NCBI GenBank assembly: GCA_964525995.1
Contig: CAZGIM010000011.1
Location: 1 to 64,000, forward strand
Reading direction: 5' to 3'
From: CAIVAT01 sp964525995
Lineage (GTDB): Bacteria; Bacteroidota; Bacteroidia; Bacteroidales; FEN-979
Length of the DNA stretch: 64,000 nt
The translations under genes were made by a program, and so were the position numbers. Positions within the stretch are counted from its first letter, which is position 1. Each line of letters starts with the position of its first letter. The notes under the pieces are model-generated. The model searched no databases and had not been told where the DNA came from. It was given only the letters and a program-made list of their open reading frames with translations. Positions 49,336 through 58,762 of the stretch are shown here, in pieces.

Positions 49336-50571
49336 CTAATCTAATTTGATCTCCGAAAGGTGGATTTTCCTGATATTTCTGACCGGGTACCAGGCTGCCA
49401 GCAGTCCGATGATCATGACCGTAAGGAAAATCACAATGAAGTCGCGTATCTGCATATATACCGGGTAGGCATTCACAACGAAACTGCTGTCGGCGCCGCC
49501 TAACCTGACAAAGCCGAACCGCATTTGAAGCCAACAGACCAGAGCTCCTAAAACTAAACCGGAGATGGCGCCGATCAACGAAATCAACATTCCTTCAGTT
49601 AAAAATATACGTCGGATCAGCTTTTGTGAAGCGCCCATGCTTTGCAGAACGGCAATGTCTTTTTTCTTGTCGAGTATCAACATCGAAAGGGTCCCGATCA
49701 CGTTGAAGGTGGCAATGATGAGGATCAGGGTGAGGATCATGAAGATGTAGTTCTTTTCTGAGACCATGATCTTGTAAAGGATCTCTTGTTGTTGGAATCT
49801 GTTTTTCACCCTGAATTCCGGGCCGGTCAGCATTTCGATCTGTTTCTGGATCAGATTCTGATCGGCGGTTGCGACCGTTCCGATCTCGATGGCCGTCCGT
49901 TCGCGATCGTACTGAAACAGGGTTTTGGCAAAGCGAAGCGGCACCAGCGCGTACTTGACGTCGAATTCCCATTGAACCTGGAAAAAACCCGACGGAAAGA
50001 TCACGTCGGAGTTAAAAGCCTGATCCATCGAAGCGGAATAGGAGGCATCCCTTCGGGGGACATACACCGATATGGGATTGAGATAATCCTGCAGGTTCGC
50101 GTTCAGGGTTCCCGCAACACCGATCCCTAAAATGGCAAAATTCTTATCCTCCTCCTGAAGCGTGAACCTGCCTTCGACGATCATGGTGTCGAGGCCGCTC
50201 ATCCGTGAAAATTCTTCGCTGACCCCTTTAACCGTCACAATACACTGTTCGTCGCGGTACTTCATCAACGCGTTCTCCTCGATGACCTCCACCAAATGCA
50301 CAACGCCCGGAATCTTTCTGATTTTATCAACCGGCAACGAATCGACGACGAAGGTCTTCCCCTTTTCGGCCGTGATCTGGAAACTGGGATTGAAGGAGCT
50401 GAAAAGGGAAACGACCAGCCGGTCGAATCCGTTAAAAACCGAGAGAACAATGATCAGGGCCATCGTCCCGATGGCAACCCCAATGACCGAAATGACGGAA
50501 ATAATGTTGATGATGTTGTGTGATTTCCGGGAAATCAGGTAACGACGGGCGATATAGAGGGAAAAGTTCAA
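49336..50571 (-). CDS. FtsX-like ABC permease (LolC/E-type)
   Basis: 411 residues: cytoplasmic start MNFSLYIARRYLISRKSHNI, first membrane helix (IINIISVISVIGVAIGTMAL), a MacB-type periplasmic domain of about 200 residues, then three helices of the FtsX domain (FMILTLILIIATFNVIGTLS, DIAVLQSMGASQKLIRRIFL, IGLLAAWYP). LolC/E-type permeases move lipoproteins to the Lol chaperone. No ATPase gene is adjacent, as is usual in Bacteroidota. Upstream on the same strand are a methyltransferase and rbfA, separated by composite repeats. Confidence 0.88.
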   Translation of the reverse strand: MNFSLYIARRYLISRKSHNIINIISVISVIGVAIGTMALIIVLSVFNGFDRLVVSLFSSFNPSFQITAEKGKTFVVDSLPVDKIRKIPGVVHLVEVIEENALMKYRDEQCIVTVKGVSEEFSRMSGLDTMIVEGRFTLQEEDKNFAILGIGVAGTLNANLQDYLNPISVYVPRRDASYSASMDQAFNSDVIFPSGFFQVQWEFDVKYALVPLRFAKTLFQYDRERTAIEIGTVATADQNLIQKQIEMLTGPEFRVKNRFQQQEILYKIMVSEKNYIFMILTLILIIATFNVIGTLSMLILDKKKDIAVLQSMGASQKLIRRIFLTEGMLISLIGAISGLVLGALVCWLQMRFGFVRLGGADSSFVVNAYPVYMQIRDFIVIFLTVMIIGLLAAWYPVRNIRKIHLSEIKLD

Positions 50572-50816
50572 AGTTCAAAATTCAAATCAGGCATTAGGCA
50601 TTGGCCATTAGCCATTTGACGATAGGCAAAAGGCATTAGGCAATAGGTAATAGGGAAAATAACAATAATTAAAAATTTTCACATTCTCAAATCCTCAAAT
50701 CCTCAAATCGTTTTCCATTTTTCCGTTTTCCGTTTTCCATTTTCCATTTTCAATTGTCCATTGTTCATTGTCCATTGTTGTCCGCCAGTCCGCTTGTCCG
50801 CTTGTCCGCTCCTTCA
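50566..50816 (+). repeat. full composite repeat reaching the methyltransferase stop
   Basis: Order: AAAGTTCAAAATTCAAATC, GGCATTAGGCATTGGCCATT, CTCAAATCCTCAAATCC, TTTTCCGTTTTCCATTTTCC, TTGTCCATTGTTCATTGTCC, then GTCCGCTTG units ending two bases before the minus-strand methyltransferase stop codon. The other end touches the start of the FtsX-like gene. Confidence 0.75.
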
Positions 50817-51674
50817 CTTCCATGCCTTAACAACCAGTCCGGTCCCCGTTTTATGTTGAATCCGGGTATCGGCGTAATTCAGCAGACAGGCCATGGGAAA
50901 TACCAGCAGATAATAAAACGGCAGGATCATGAAAAAGAGTTTGCTGTGGTTCAGGAGCAGGATGGGGTACTTCATCGACCATTTCCAGGCTGCCTGCCCG
51001 GGCGCGCCATAAGTGTAGCGTGCTTCTGTTTTTCTGAACCCGGCCCTTCGCAGCTTCTCCTGAATCTCCAGAATGTTGTACCCGTCGCGTACATGCTCAC
51101 CGATGAACGAACCTTCGGTATCATGATCATGTACATCCGATCCTCCTTGGTCGGAAGGAGTGGAGATCAACACCATCCCCTCCTGGGTCAGCGAATCGTA
51201 GAAATTCCGGAAGACTACCTCATCCTCCTCAATGTGTTCCATGACATCGACCGACAAAATGAAATCAAACCGGTCGTTTTGCACAAAACGGGTTAGATCG
51301 CCGGTTTCGAACAACACATTCCGCCGGTTCCGCCTCACGAAAAAATGATTGCAGTCGGCCACCTGCTCCTCTTTCACATCCACCGCTTCGATGAACCAGT
51401 GCGGATTCAGGCCGGAAAGAAACCAGGTATATTGTCCGAATCCGGAACCGGCATCCAGAATGTACCGAACAGGAAGGGCCGGTGTTGCGGGATCGCGGGG
51501 TTCCTTCTGCCGGTTACCCTGATGCAATCTTGATGCTGCCCATTTCCGGATATCCTTTCGCACATGCCATGACCGTAGCAACAGTAGATCGAGCAGGCGG
51601 TAAAAGAGGATCCGCAACCACGGCGTTTTGTTAAAAACCCTGCCCAGGTTTTTTTTTATCGGATCGTAGTGCAT
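50814..51674 (-). CDS. class I SAM-dependent methyltransferase
   Basis: 286 residues with the SAM motif VRYILDAGSGFGQYTWFLSG (about residue 91 on), VDVKEEQVADCNHFF, DFILSVDVMEHIEEDEVVFR and GMVLISTPSD. It has a charged N-terminal tail (RLLDLLLLRSWHVRKDIRKW) and a hydrophobic C-terminal segment (LLNHSKLFFMILPFYYLLVF), so it may associate with the membrane. The substrate is unknown, perhaps a lipid or glycan. It lies between rbfA and the FtsX-like gene. Confidence 0.85.
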   Translation of the reverse strand: MHYDPIKKNLGRVFNKTPWLRILFYRLLDLLLLRSWHVRKDIRKWAASRLHQGNRQKEPRDPATPALPVRYILDAGSGFGQYTWFLSGLNPHWFIEAVDVKEEQVADCNHFFVRRNRRNVLFETGDLTRFVQNDRFDFILSVDVMEHIEEDEVVFRNFYDSLTQEGMVLISTPSDQGGSDVHDHDTEGSFIGEHVRDGYNILEIQEKLRRAGFRKTEARYTYGAPGQAAWKWSMKYPILLLNHSKLFFMILPFYYLLVFPMACLLNYADTRIQHKTGTGLVVKAWK

Positions 51675-51681
51675 CGTGATA

Positions 51682-51899
51682 ATTTAGAAGAAGGCATTGG
51701 GTGTTAGGCGTTGGAAATTGGAGAAATAAAGTTCAAAGAAGGGATTAGATATTAGCGATTAGCAAATAGGCAAAGGGTCTTTCGTTTTCCTTTTCATTTT
51801 TCGTTTTTCGTTTTCCGTTTTCAATTTTCAATTGTCCATTATCCATTGTCCATTGTCAATTCTTTCTTGTCCGCTCTTCGTCCAACTCTTTGTCCGCTA
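51682..51899 (+). repeat. full composite repeat reaching the rbfA stop
   Basis: Order: GGCATTGGGTGTTAGGCGTT, AAAGTTCAAAGAAGGGATTA, TTTTCGTTTTTCGTTTTCCG, AATTGTCCATTATCCATTG, CTTGTCCGCTCTTCGTCCAA. The last bases CTA (51897-51899) are the rbfA stop codon. Confidence 0.75.
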
Positions 51900-52238
51900 G
51901 TCCTTGTTCAGCAGGTGGTCGATATTTTCGATATAATCGAGCGAATCGTCTAAAAAAAATTGCAGTTCCGGGATGATCCTGAGCTGGTCGTGCACCTGCC
52001 TGGCCAACAGGTGACGGATCTCCTTCGAATGGTGTCGGATCTTCTCCAACAATCCCTCCTTGTTCCGGGTGATGAAAAGACTCAGGTGGACCTTGGCAAG
52101 GGCGAGATCCTTTGTAACATGTACCTTGGTTACGGTGATCAGGGCTCCGTCGAAAAGGTTCCGGCTTTCCTGTTGAAAAATCACACCAAGATCCTTCTGA
52201 ATAAGCCTTGAAATTTTCTGTTGTCGTGTCGATTCCAT
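51897..52238 (-). CDS. rbfA: 30S ribosome-binding factor RbfA
   Basis: 113 residues, KH-fold RbfA: MESTRQQKISRLIQKDLGVI, the ALITVTKVHVTKDLALAKVH core, HSKEIRHLLARQVHDQLRII and PELQFFLDDSLDYIENID. It binds the 30S subunit during maturation of 16S rRNA. The stop codon lies in the repeat array. A TACCTTTG element ends only four bases before the ATG, so the message may be nearly leaderless. Confidence 0.93.
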   Translation of the reverse strand: MESTRQQKISRLIQKDLGVIFQQESRNLFDGALITVTKVHVTKDLALAKVHLSLFITRNKEGLLEKIRHHSKEIRHLLARQVHDQLRIIPELQFFLDDSLDYIENIDHLLNKD

Positions 52239-52242
52239 GTCA

Positions 52243-52250
52243 CAAAGGTA
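52243..52250 (-). promoter_or_regulatory. TACCTTTG -7 element of rbfA
   Basis: Exact TAnnTTTG immediately before the rbfA start; predicted transcription start at or next to the ATG. Confidence 0.45.
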
Positions 52251-52296
52251 AGAAAATTGAGGTTAGTTTTAATCTCCTCTGTTTTATCTTAATCCA

Positions 52297-52304
52297 TATA
52301 TTTG
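52297..52304 (+). promoter_or_regulatory. TATATTTG -7 element of the ABC exporter gene
   Basis: Exact TAnnTTTG, 97 bases before the ATG. It gives a leader of about 90 bases. Confidence 0.4.
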
Positions 52305-52401
52305 CAGTCATAAACTATTCGTGACGATTCCGGCAAAAACAACAGATACCGGGAGTCTTCCCCGATAGTTCACCCGACCGATAAACAGGAATCATTTCCA
52401 G

Positions 52402-54222
52402 ATGAAAAATTTTTTTAAAATTCTCCGTTATGCCGGTCCTTACTGGGGATACGCGTTGCTGAATGTGGTCTTCAACATTCTCGCGGTGATCTTTTCCCTG
52501 GCTTCGTTCGGACTGTTTATCCCGATACTGCAGATGCTCTTTCACCAGATGGAGATCCCGCAGTCGGCGCCGCCTTTACGCTTGGATGTTGGGGCGCTTC
52601 GCGATAATTTTTATTACTTTAACGGTCAGATGCTCGAACGTTATGGTAACGAGCGGATGCTGATCTACATTAGTCTTATCATCATCATCCTCTTTTTTTT
52701 AAAAAATCTCTTCCGTTACCTTGCGATGTATTTTTTAGCGGTGGTAAGGAACGGCGTGGTGAAAGATCTGCGCAACGGCCTCTATCATAAGGTGCTGATC
52801 CTTCCCCTCTCATATTTTAACGAAAAGCGCAAAGGCGATATCATCGCCCGGATGACCAATGACGTCCAGGAGGTGGAATGGTCGATCATGAGCTCTCTTG
52901 AAATGGCCTTTCGCGATCCGATCACCCTGATCACGTATCTGATCACCCTCTTCATCATCAGCCCCTCTCTGACCATCTTCGTGCTGGTGCTGCTTCCGGT
53001 AAGCGGATATATCATCGGTAGGATCGGAAAAAGTCTGAAACGTACCTCCGACAAGGGACAGCTTCGCATGGGGATCATCCTGTCGATGATCGAGGAGACC
53101 ATCTCGGGATTGAGGATCATTAAGGCGTTCAACGCCATTGACTTTGCAGATAAGCGGTTCAATAAAACCAATTCCGATTACAACCGGCTGATGATCCGGC
53201 TCTACCGGAAACGTGACCTGGCATCGCCCCTGAGTGAATTTCTGGGCGCCTGCGTGGTGACCATTGTGCTATGGTACGGTGGAAAGCTCGTTTTTACACC
53301 GGGAAGCTTCCTGGATGCCGCGGTATTCCTGTTTTATTTAGGCATTTTTTCACAATTGCTGCCACCGGCCAAAGCCGTTACCCAAGCCTTTTACAACATC
53401 CAGAAGGGGGCGGCCTCGGTCGATCGGATCCAGCATATCCTGCTTGAACCCGAGGTGATTGTAGAGAAACCTGAAGCCCTGAAAAAACAGGAGTTCCATT
53501 CGGAGATCACATACCGGGGTGTCAGTTTCGCCTATTCGGCCGAACCTGTTCTGAAAAATATCAATCTGACCATTGCCAAAGGCCGGACCATTGCCCTGGT
53601 AGGTCCGTCCGGAAGCGGGAAATCGACGTTGGTTGACCTTCTCCCACGTTTTTATGATTGCTGCGACGGCGCCATCCTGATCGACGGGACCGATATTCGT
53701 GAGCTGGTGATCAATGACCTGAGGGGACTGATGGGTATTGTTTCGCAGGAAACAATCCTGTTCAATGATACGGTGTTCAACAATATTGCCTTCGGGATGG
53801 AACATGTGAGCGAGGAGGAGGTCATCGCGGCAGCCAAGGTTGCAAACGCCCACGAATTCATCGAACGGATGCCGCTGGGATATTATACCAATATCGGCGA
53901 CCGCGGGACCAAACTTTCGGGTGGTCAGCGACAGCGGCTCAGCATAGCCCGGGCAGTACTAAAAAATCCACCAGTGCTCATTTTAGACGAAGCCACATCG
54001 GCTCTCGACACCGAATCGGAACGACTGGTGCAGCAGGCCCTCGAAAACCTCATGCGAAACCGTACCTCTATCGTGATTGCGCACCGGCTTTCGACTATCC
54101 AGTTTGCCGACGAGATTATCGTTCTGCAGGGTGGCGAACTGGTAGAGCGGGGATCGCACACCGACCTTTTGGAGCAGAATGGCGTTTACCGAAAACTTTA
54201 TGATTTGCAGTCGTTTGTGTGA
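52402..54222 (+). CDS. MsbA-like ABC exporter (fused permease-ATPase)
   Basis: 606 residues. Type IV ABC exporter: N-terminal membrane domain (six helices, ERKGDIIARMTNDVQEVEWS-like coupling region) and a C-terminal ATPase with Walker A GPSGSGKSTLVDLLPRF (near residue 403), signature LSGGQRQRLSIARA (near 505), Walker B VLILDEATSALD and the H-loop IAHRLST. Such half-transporters work as dimers. In Bacteroidota this form is usually taken as the lipid A/lipid flippase MsbA, but the substrate cannot be shown from the sequence. Confidence 0.92.
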   Translation: MKNFFKILRYAGPYWGYALLNVVFNILAVIFSLASFGLFIPILQMLFHQMEIPQSAPPLRLDVGALRDNFYYFNGQMLERYGNERMLIYISLIIIILFFLKNLFRYLAMYFLAVVRNGVVKDLRNGLYHKVLILPLSYFNEKRKGDIIARMTNDVQEVEWSIMSSLEMAFRDPITLITYLITLFIISPSLTIFVLVLLPVSGYIIGRIGKSLKRTSDKGQLRMGIILSMIEETISGLRIIKAFNAIDFADKRFNKTNSDYNRLMIRLYRKRDLASPLSEFLGACVVTIVLWYGGKLVFTPGSFLDAAVFLFYLGIFSQLLPPAKAVTQAFYNIQKGAASVDRIQHILLEPEVIVEKPEALKKQEFHSEITYRGVSFAYSAEPVLKNINLTIAKGRTIALVGPSGSGKSTLVDLLPRFYDCCDGAILIDGTDIRELVINDLRGLMGIVSQETILFNDTVFNNIAFGMEHVSEEEVIAAAKVANAHEFIERMPLGYYTNIGDRGTKLSGGQRQRLSIARAVLKNPPVLILDEATSALDTESERLVQQALENLMRNRTSIVIAHRLSTIQFADEIIVLQGGELVERGSHTDLLEQNGVYRKLYDLQSFV

Positions 54223-54261
54223 TCAGGAGCTGCCCGATACTGATCCGGAGAAAAAACCACA

Positions 54262-55266
54262 ATGCTTATGAATGAAAAAGTAAAAGGCAGGCTGATCCTG
54301 CTGGTCGTTTATCTGATCGCGTTCGGCCTGGGTTTTTGGGTCAGCACGGTCAGCGACTATTCCATCCTGCTGAAATCGGCTGTTGCCGTTGGAGTGGCAG
54401 TTCTGATCATTTTCATCGGAAGTGTCGATTTTAATAACTCCAGCGTTTTCGATCCCTACTGGAGTGTGGCGCCTCCGTTAATGGTGGTCTATTATGCTGC
54501 CATTTTTATTTCAGGACAATCTCCCGCACCTGGACAACAGGAGATCGATATGGGGTCATGGTCGCTGGAACCCGGCGTGCATACTGCGTCGCTTAGCAAT
54601 GACGGCGGAATTTTAAGCGCCCTTCCGAATACTGCACGGTTCCTGATCCTGTTCATCCTGGTCATGATATACAGCATACGCCTCACGGGGAATTTTTTAC
54701 GGGGATGGAAGGGACTCAGTCACGAAGACTGGCGCTACGCGGGATTCCGGAAAACGGCGGGGAAAGCCTACTGGCTGGTAAGTCTGTTTGGTATTCACCT
54801 GTTCCCGGCGCTGATGGTCTTCGGTGGAACCCTCTCGATTTGGGTGGTCGCAACCCGGGGAGGACGACCATTGAACTGGATCGATATACTGGCATTACTG
54901 GTGACGGTAGGTGCGATCCTTCTCGAAGCGACCGCCGACCGGCAGATGCGAAAATTCTTAGAACAGCCTGACGGGCGGGGAAAAACCATTAACCGGGGAT
55001 TATGGGCGCGTTCGCGCCATCCGAATTATTTAGGCGAGATCCTTTTCTGGTGGGGACTCTATCTCTTTGCACTGGCCGCCAATCCCGGATTTTGGAATGT
55101 GATCATCGGACCTGTCGCAATCACGCTCATGTTCTTGTTCATCAGTATCCCCATGATGGAAAAAAGGATGAAAATCCGACGACCCGATTACGAAGAATAT
55201 ATGAAACAAGTGCCCTTGCTATTGCCGTGGAAGGTTTTTTATATCCGAAAGAAAATTACAATCTGA
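54262..55266 (+). CDS. DUF1295 domain (steroid 5-alpha-reductase-like) membrane protein
   Basis: 334 residues, several membrane helices. The C-terminal block GLWARSRHPNYLGEILFWWG, MMEKRMKIRRPDYEEYMKQV is the DUF1295/ICMT-like signature (RHPNY binds NADPH or SAM in relatives). Substrate unknown; lipid modification is likely. The ATG at 54268 is a second possible start. It follows the ABC exporter by 39 bases, so the two are probably co-transcribed. Confidence 0.85.
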   Translation: MLMNEKVKGRLILLVVYLIAFGLGFWVSTVSDYSILLKSAVAVGVAVLIIFIGSVDFNNSSVFDPYWSVAPPLMVVYYAAIFISGQSPAPGQQEIDMGSWSLEPGVHTASLSNDGGILSALPNTARFLILFILVMIYSIRLTGNFLRGWKGLSHEDWRYAGFRKTAGKAYWLVSLFGIHLFPALMVFGGTLSIWVVATRGGRPLNWIDILALLVTVGAILLEATADRQMRKFLEQPDGRGKTINRGLWARSRHPNYLGEILFWWGLYLFALAANPGFWNVIIGPVAITLMFLFISIPMMEKRMKIRRPDYEEYMKQVPLLLPWKVFYIRKKITI

Positions 55267-55351
55267 TTTTGTATATCGTGATTAGTAAACGCAATCCATG
55301 AAAAAGACTGTTATGGATTGTGAGTAATCTATTTCCTTCTAAATAAATTGA

Positions 55352-55384
55352 TTGAAATAGAATTCAGATCATTTACTAATTTTG
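55352..55384 (+). promoter_or_regulatory. promoter of the PLD-helicase defence operon
   Basis: TTG (55352-55354), 22 bases, TAATTTTG (55377-55384), then 16 bases to the ATG. Both elements match the Bacteroidota consensus. Confidence 0.55.
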
Positions 55385-55400
55385 AATAAAAATTTAATTC

Positions 55401-58400
55401 ATGCCTAAAATATATGATAACATAGAACATAACCTTGTTGAAGGATTAACTGAGACCCTTGAAGTATCGAAAAGAGCGGACTGCTGTGTGGGCTATTTTA
55501 ATCTCCGAGGATGGAAGGAAGTTGCAGATTATATTGAAATGCTTCCAGGAGAACAGGTTGTCGAAGGGAAAGATGAACATCATCGTATATGCCGATTGCT
55601 TGTAGGCATGCAAAAACTACCGGTTGATTTTCTGAGGGATTATTTCAGAACAGATAATGAGTATGTCTTAGATCAGAGTGAAGCGCTAAAACTCAAGAAA
55701 AGACTGGCACAAGAATTTAAAGAACAACTTACCATTGGAACTCCAACAGATACGGATGAGCTTGCTTTGAGGAAGTTGAGCAGACAGATGAGGGAAGAGA
55801 AAGTTGCTGTAAAACTTCATCTGAAATATCCCTTACATGCAAAACTTTATCTTGCTTATAGTGATGACAGGCGTGTTCCGGTTATTGGTTTTTTGGGAAG
55901 CAGTAATTTAACCCTGGCGGGACTTGTAAAACAAGGTGAACTGAATATTGATGTCCTCGAACAGGACGCCTCCAATAAGCTGGCAAAATGGTTTGATGAT
56001 CGGTGGAACGACCGCTGGTGTATCAATATTACAAAGGAACTTATTGAGCTTATTGATAATAGTTGGGCGGCAGATAAATTATTTTCTCCTTACCACATCT
56101 ATCTTAAGATGGCTTACCATCTTTCACAGGAAGCCAGGGCCGGGCTCAATGAATTTAAAATTCCTGTTGCATTCAGAAAAGAACTACTACCATTTCAACA
56201 GGCATCGGTTCTTATTGCTGCTAAAAAGTTAAATACCAGAGAGGGTGTATTTATTGGAGATGTTGTTGGATTGGGTAAAACAATTACTGCATGTGCCCTT
56301 GCCAAGATTTTTGAAGAAGACTTCTTCTATTCAACATTGGTCATTTGCCCTCCAAATCTGAAAACCATGTGGAATGGTTACATTAGCAGATACGACCTGA
56401 AAGCTAATGTCATTTCTATAGGTGAGGTTCAGAGAAAGCTCCCTGATCTTCGCATGTACAAATTGGTAATCATTGACGAAAGTCATAATCTGAGAAATGA
56501 TCAGGGAAGCCGATACCGTTCAATCAAAGCGTATCTCGAAGAAAATAACAGTAAGGTAATCCTGCTTTCTGCAACTCCATACAATAAAACCTATCTTGAT
56601 CTGTCGAATCAATTACGGCTTTTTATTTCTGATGACAAAGATCTTGGTATAAGTCCTGAAAACTACATCAACAGCATTGGAGGCCAGATTCAATTCTCGG
56701 CAAAGCATACCGAAACATTCATCCGTAGCATAAAGGCATTTGAGAAAAGTGAATATGCAGATGACTGGCGCGAGCTGATGAGGCTTTATCTGGTAAGAAG
56801 AACCAGGAGTTTCATTAAAGACAATTACGCTGAATATGATCCGGAGAAGGACAGAAAATATCTTGCTTTTTCAGATGGAACGCGTTCTTATTTTCCGGAC
56901 AGGGTGCCGAAGAAAGTTGAGTTTGATTTCGACCCTGACAATCCAAAGGATCAATATGCAAAATTGTACACGCAACAAATTGTTGATACAATTAATGGGC
57001 TTGATTTACCCCGATATGGATTAGGCAACTATATTTTACAGAAACCAACCATAAAACCCACAAAAGAAGAAGAAGTAATTATTGCAAATCTCTCGCGGGC
57101 CGGAAAACGTTTGATGGGTTTTAGCCGTACAAACCTTTTTAAACGATTAGAAAGCAGCGGCTTTTCATTTTTGATCTCATTGAGCCGGCACATCCTCAGA
57201 AACTATGTTTTCTTCTATGCCCTGCAAAATAATCTTCCCGTACCGATTGGGAAAAACATTTCGCAAAATCTGGATGATTTTTTAGACGACTCGGATACCG
57301 ACAGCGATGATGGAAATGATAATAACATTAGCTTTATTCTGGATGAAGACACCTACCTGAAAAAGGCTGCTCAGGTTTACGATTTGTACGCAGGAAATAA
57401 ATATATACATCGTTTTGATTGGATTCGTAGCCACCTTTTTTCTCCGGTTTTGATGAAGCATTTGGTCACTGACAGCAAGGAGATTATTAACATTCTTACA
57501 ACCGGAAAAGACTGGAATGCGGAAGACGACCGGAAACTAAATGCACTGGATGAGTTATTGACTATAAAACACAAAAAGGAGAAAGTATTGGTATTTACTC
57601 AATATGCCGATACAGCTCTCTATATTTCAGAACACCTAAAAAAAAGAAACATTAAACACCTTCAGCATGTTACCGGAGATAGCGAAGATCCAACAAAAAT
57701 TGCTCGGCAATTCAGCCCGGTAAGTAATGGTTTGCCAAAATCTATCAACGATATCCGTGTTTTGGTCACAACCGATGTATTAAGTGAAGGGCAGAACCTG
57801 CAGGATGCCCATATAATCCTTAACTATGATTTGCCCTGGGCCATCATACGGTTAATTCAGCGGGCAGGGCGTGTTGACCGTATCGGACAAAAATCGGAAG
57901 AAATTTTATGCTATTCATTTTTACCTGAAGAGGGAATCGAAAATATTATTCGGCTACGAAGAAGGTTAACCAATCGGATCAGGCAAAATGCTGAGGTGGT
58001 AGGTTCTGATGAAGTGTTCTTTGATGGCGACCCGATTAACATCGAAGACCTTTACAACGAAAAAGCGGGCATCCTTGATGAAGAGGAAGACAGTGAAGTT
58101 GATCTTGCATCCTATGCATACCAGATATGGAAAAATGCCATCGATGAAAACCCGGTCCTGAAAAAAACGATCCCTGATTTACCCAATGTGGTTTATGCTA
58201 CAAAAGAAAACCATTTTCCACCTGAAAAAGAAGGTGTTGTGGTTTATACACGCACATTTGACGAAAATGATGTGCTTGCCTGGGTAAATGCCGAAGGGAA
58301 AATCATTACGCAATCGCAACTGGCTATTTTAAAAGCCGCATCCTGTGAGCCGGATGTAAAACCTTGTTATAAAGTCTCCAGGCACCACGAACTGGTAAGA

Positions 58401-58760
58401 AAGGGAGTAGACTATATAAAGGAAGATGAAAAAAATACCGGTGGATCACTGGGAAAGAAAACCGGGGCCAAATACAGGGTGTATATGCGCCTCGACAGAT
58501 ATGTGAAAGAATATGAAAACACGCTGTTTGTTAATGAAGCATTGAAAAAGGCAATAGATGATATCTATAAATATCCATTTAAGGAATTCGCACGTGAAAC
58601 ATTAAACCGCAACTTAAAGGCAGGCATTTCTGATGAAGACCTTGCTGCTTTGGTTGTGTCGCTTCGGGAGGAAGATAAACTTTGCATTGTGAACCAGGAC
58701 GAAATGCCCGACAAAGAACCACAAATCATCTGTTCATTAGGATTGAAAAACATGGAATAA
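55401..58760 (+). CDS. PLD-nuclease/SNF2-type helicase
   Basis: 1119 residues. The N-terminus is a PLD-like domain: HAKLYLAY (His146, Lys148), then GSSN (166-169), the HxK-GSxN pattern of PLD-superfamily nucleases. The SF2/SNF2 helicase core follows: GDVVGLGKTITACALAKIF (Walker A at 290-294), VIIDESHNLRN (DESH 359-362), LLSATPYNKTY, then VLVFTQYADTALY, VTTDVLSEGQNLQ and RLIQRAGRVDRIGQ (from about 820). A DNA translocase with a nuclease head, as in several restriction and DISARM-like systems. The next gene, a methylase, starts two bases after its stop. The gene is more AT-rich than its left neighbours, which fits a transferred defence locus. Confidence 0.9.
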   Translation: MPKIYDNIEHNLVEGLTETLEVSKRADCCVGYFNLRGWKEVADYIEMLPGEQVVEGKDEHHRICRLLVGMQKLPVDFLRDYFRTDNEYVLDQSEALKLKKRLAQEFKEQLTIGTPTDTDELALRKLSRQMREEKVAVKLHLKYPLHAKLYLAYSDDRRVPVIGFLGSSNLTLAGLVKQGELNIDVLEQDASNKLAKWFDDRWNDRWCINITKELIELIDNSWAADKLFSPYHIYLKMAYHLSQEARAGLNEFKIPVAFRKELLPFQQASVLIAAKKLNTREGVFIGDVVGLGKTITACALAKIFEEDFFYSTLVICPPNLKTMWNGYISRYDLKANVISIGEVQRKLPDLRMYKLVIIDESHNLRNDQGSRYRSIKAYLEENNSKVILLSATPYNKTYLDLSNQLRLFISDDKDLGISPENYINSIGGQIQFSAKHTETFIRSIKAFEKSEYADDWRELMRLYLVRRTRSFIKDNYAEYDPEKDRKYLAFSDGTRSYFPDRVPKKVEFDFDPDNPKDQYAKLYTQQIVDTINGLDLPRYGLGNYILQKPTIKPTKEEEVIIANLSRAGKRLMGFSRTNLFKRLESSGFSFLISLSRHILRNYVFFYALQNNLPVPIGKNISQNLDDFLDDSDTDSDDGNDNNISFILDEDTYLKKAAQVYDLYAGNKYIHRFDWIRSHLFSPVLMKHLVTDSKEIINILTTGKDWNAEDDRKLNALDELLTIKHKKEKVLVFTQYADTALYISEHLKKRNIKHLQHVTGDSEDPTKIARQFSPVSNGLPKSINDIRVLVTTDVLSEGQNLQDAHIILNYDLPWAIIRLIQRAGRVDRIGQKSEEILCYSFLPEEGIENIIRLRRRLTNRIRQNAEVVGSDEVFFDGDPINIEDLYNEKAGILDEEEDSEVDLASYAYQIWKNAIDENPVLKKTIPDLPNVVYATKENHFPPEKEGVVVYTRTFDENDVLAWVNAEGKIITQSQLAILKAASCEPDVKPCYKVSRHHELVRKGVDYIKEDEKNTGGSLGKKTGAKYRVYMRLDRYVKEYENTLFVNEALKKAIDDIYKYPFKEFARETLNRNLKAGISDEDLAALVVSLREEDKLCIVNQDEMPDKEPQIICSLGLKNME

Positions 58761-58762
58761 AT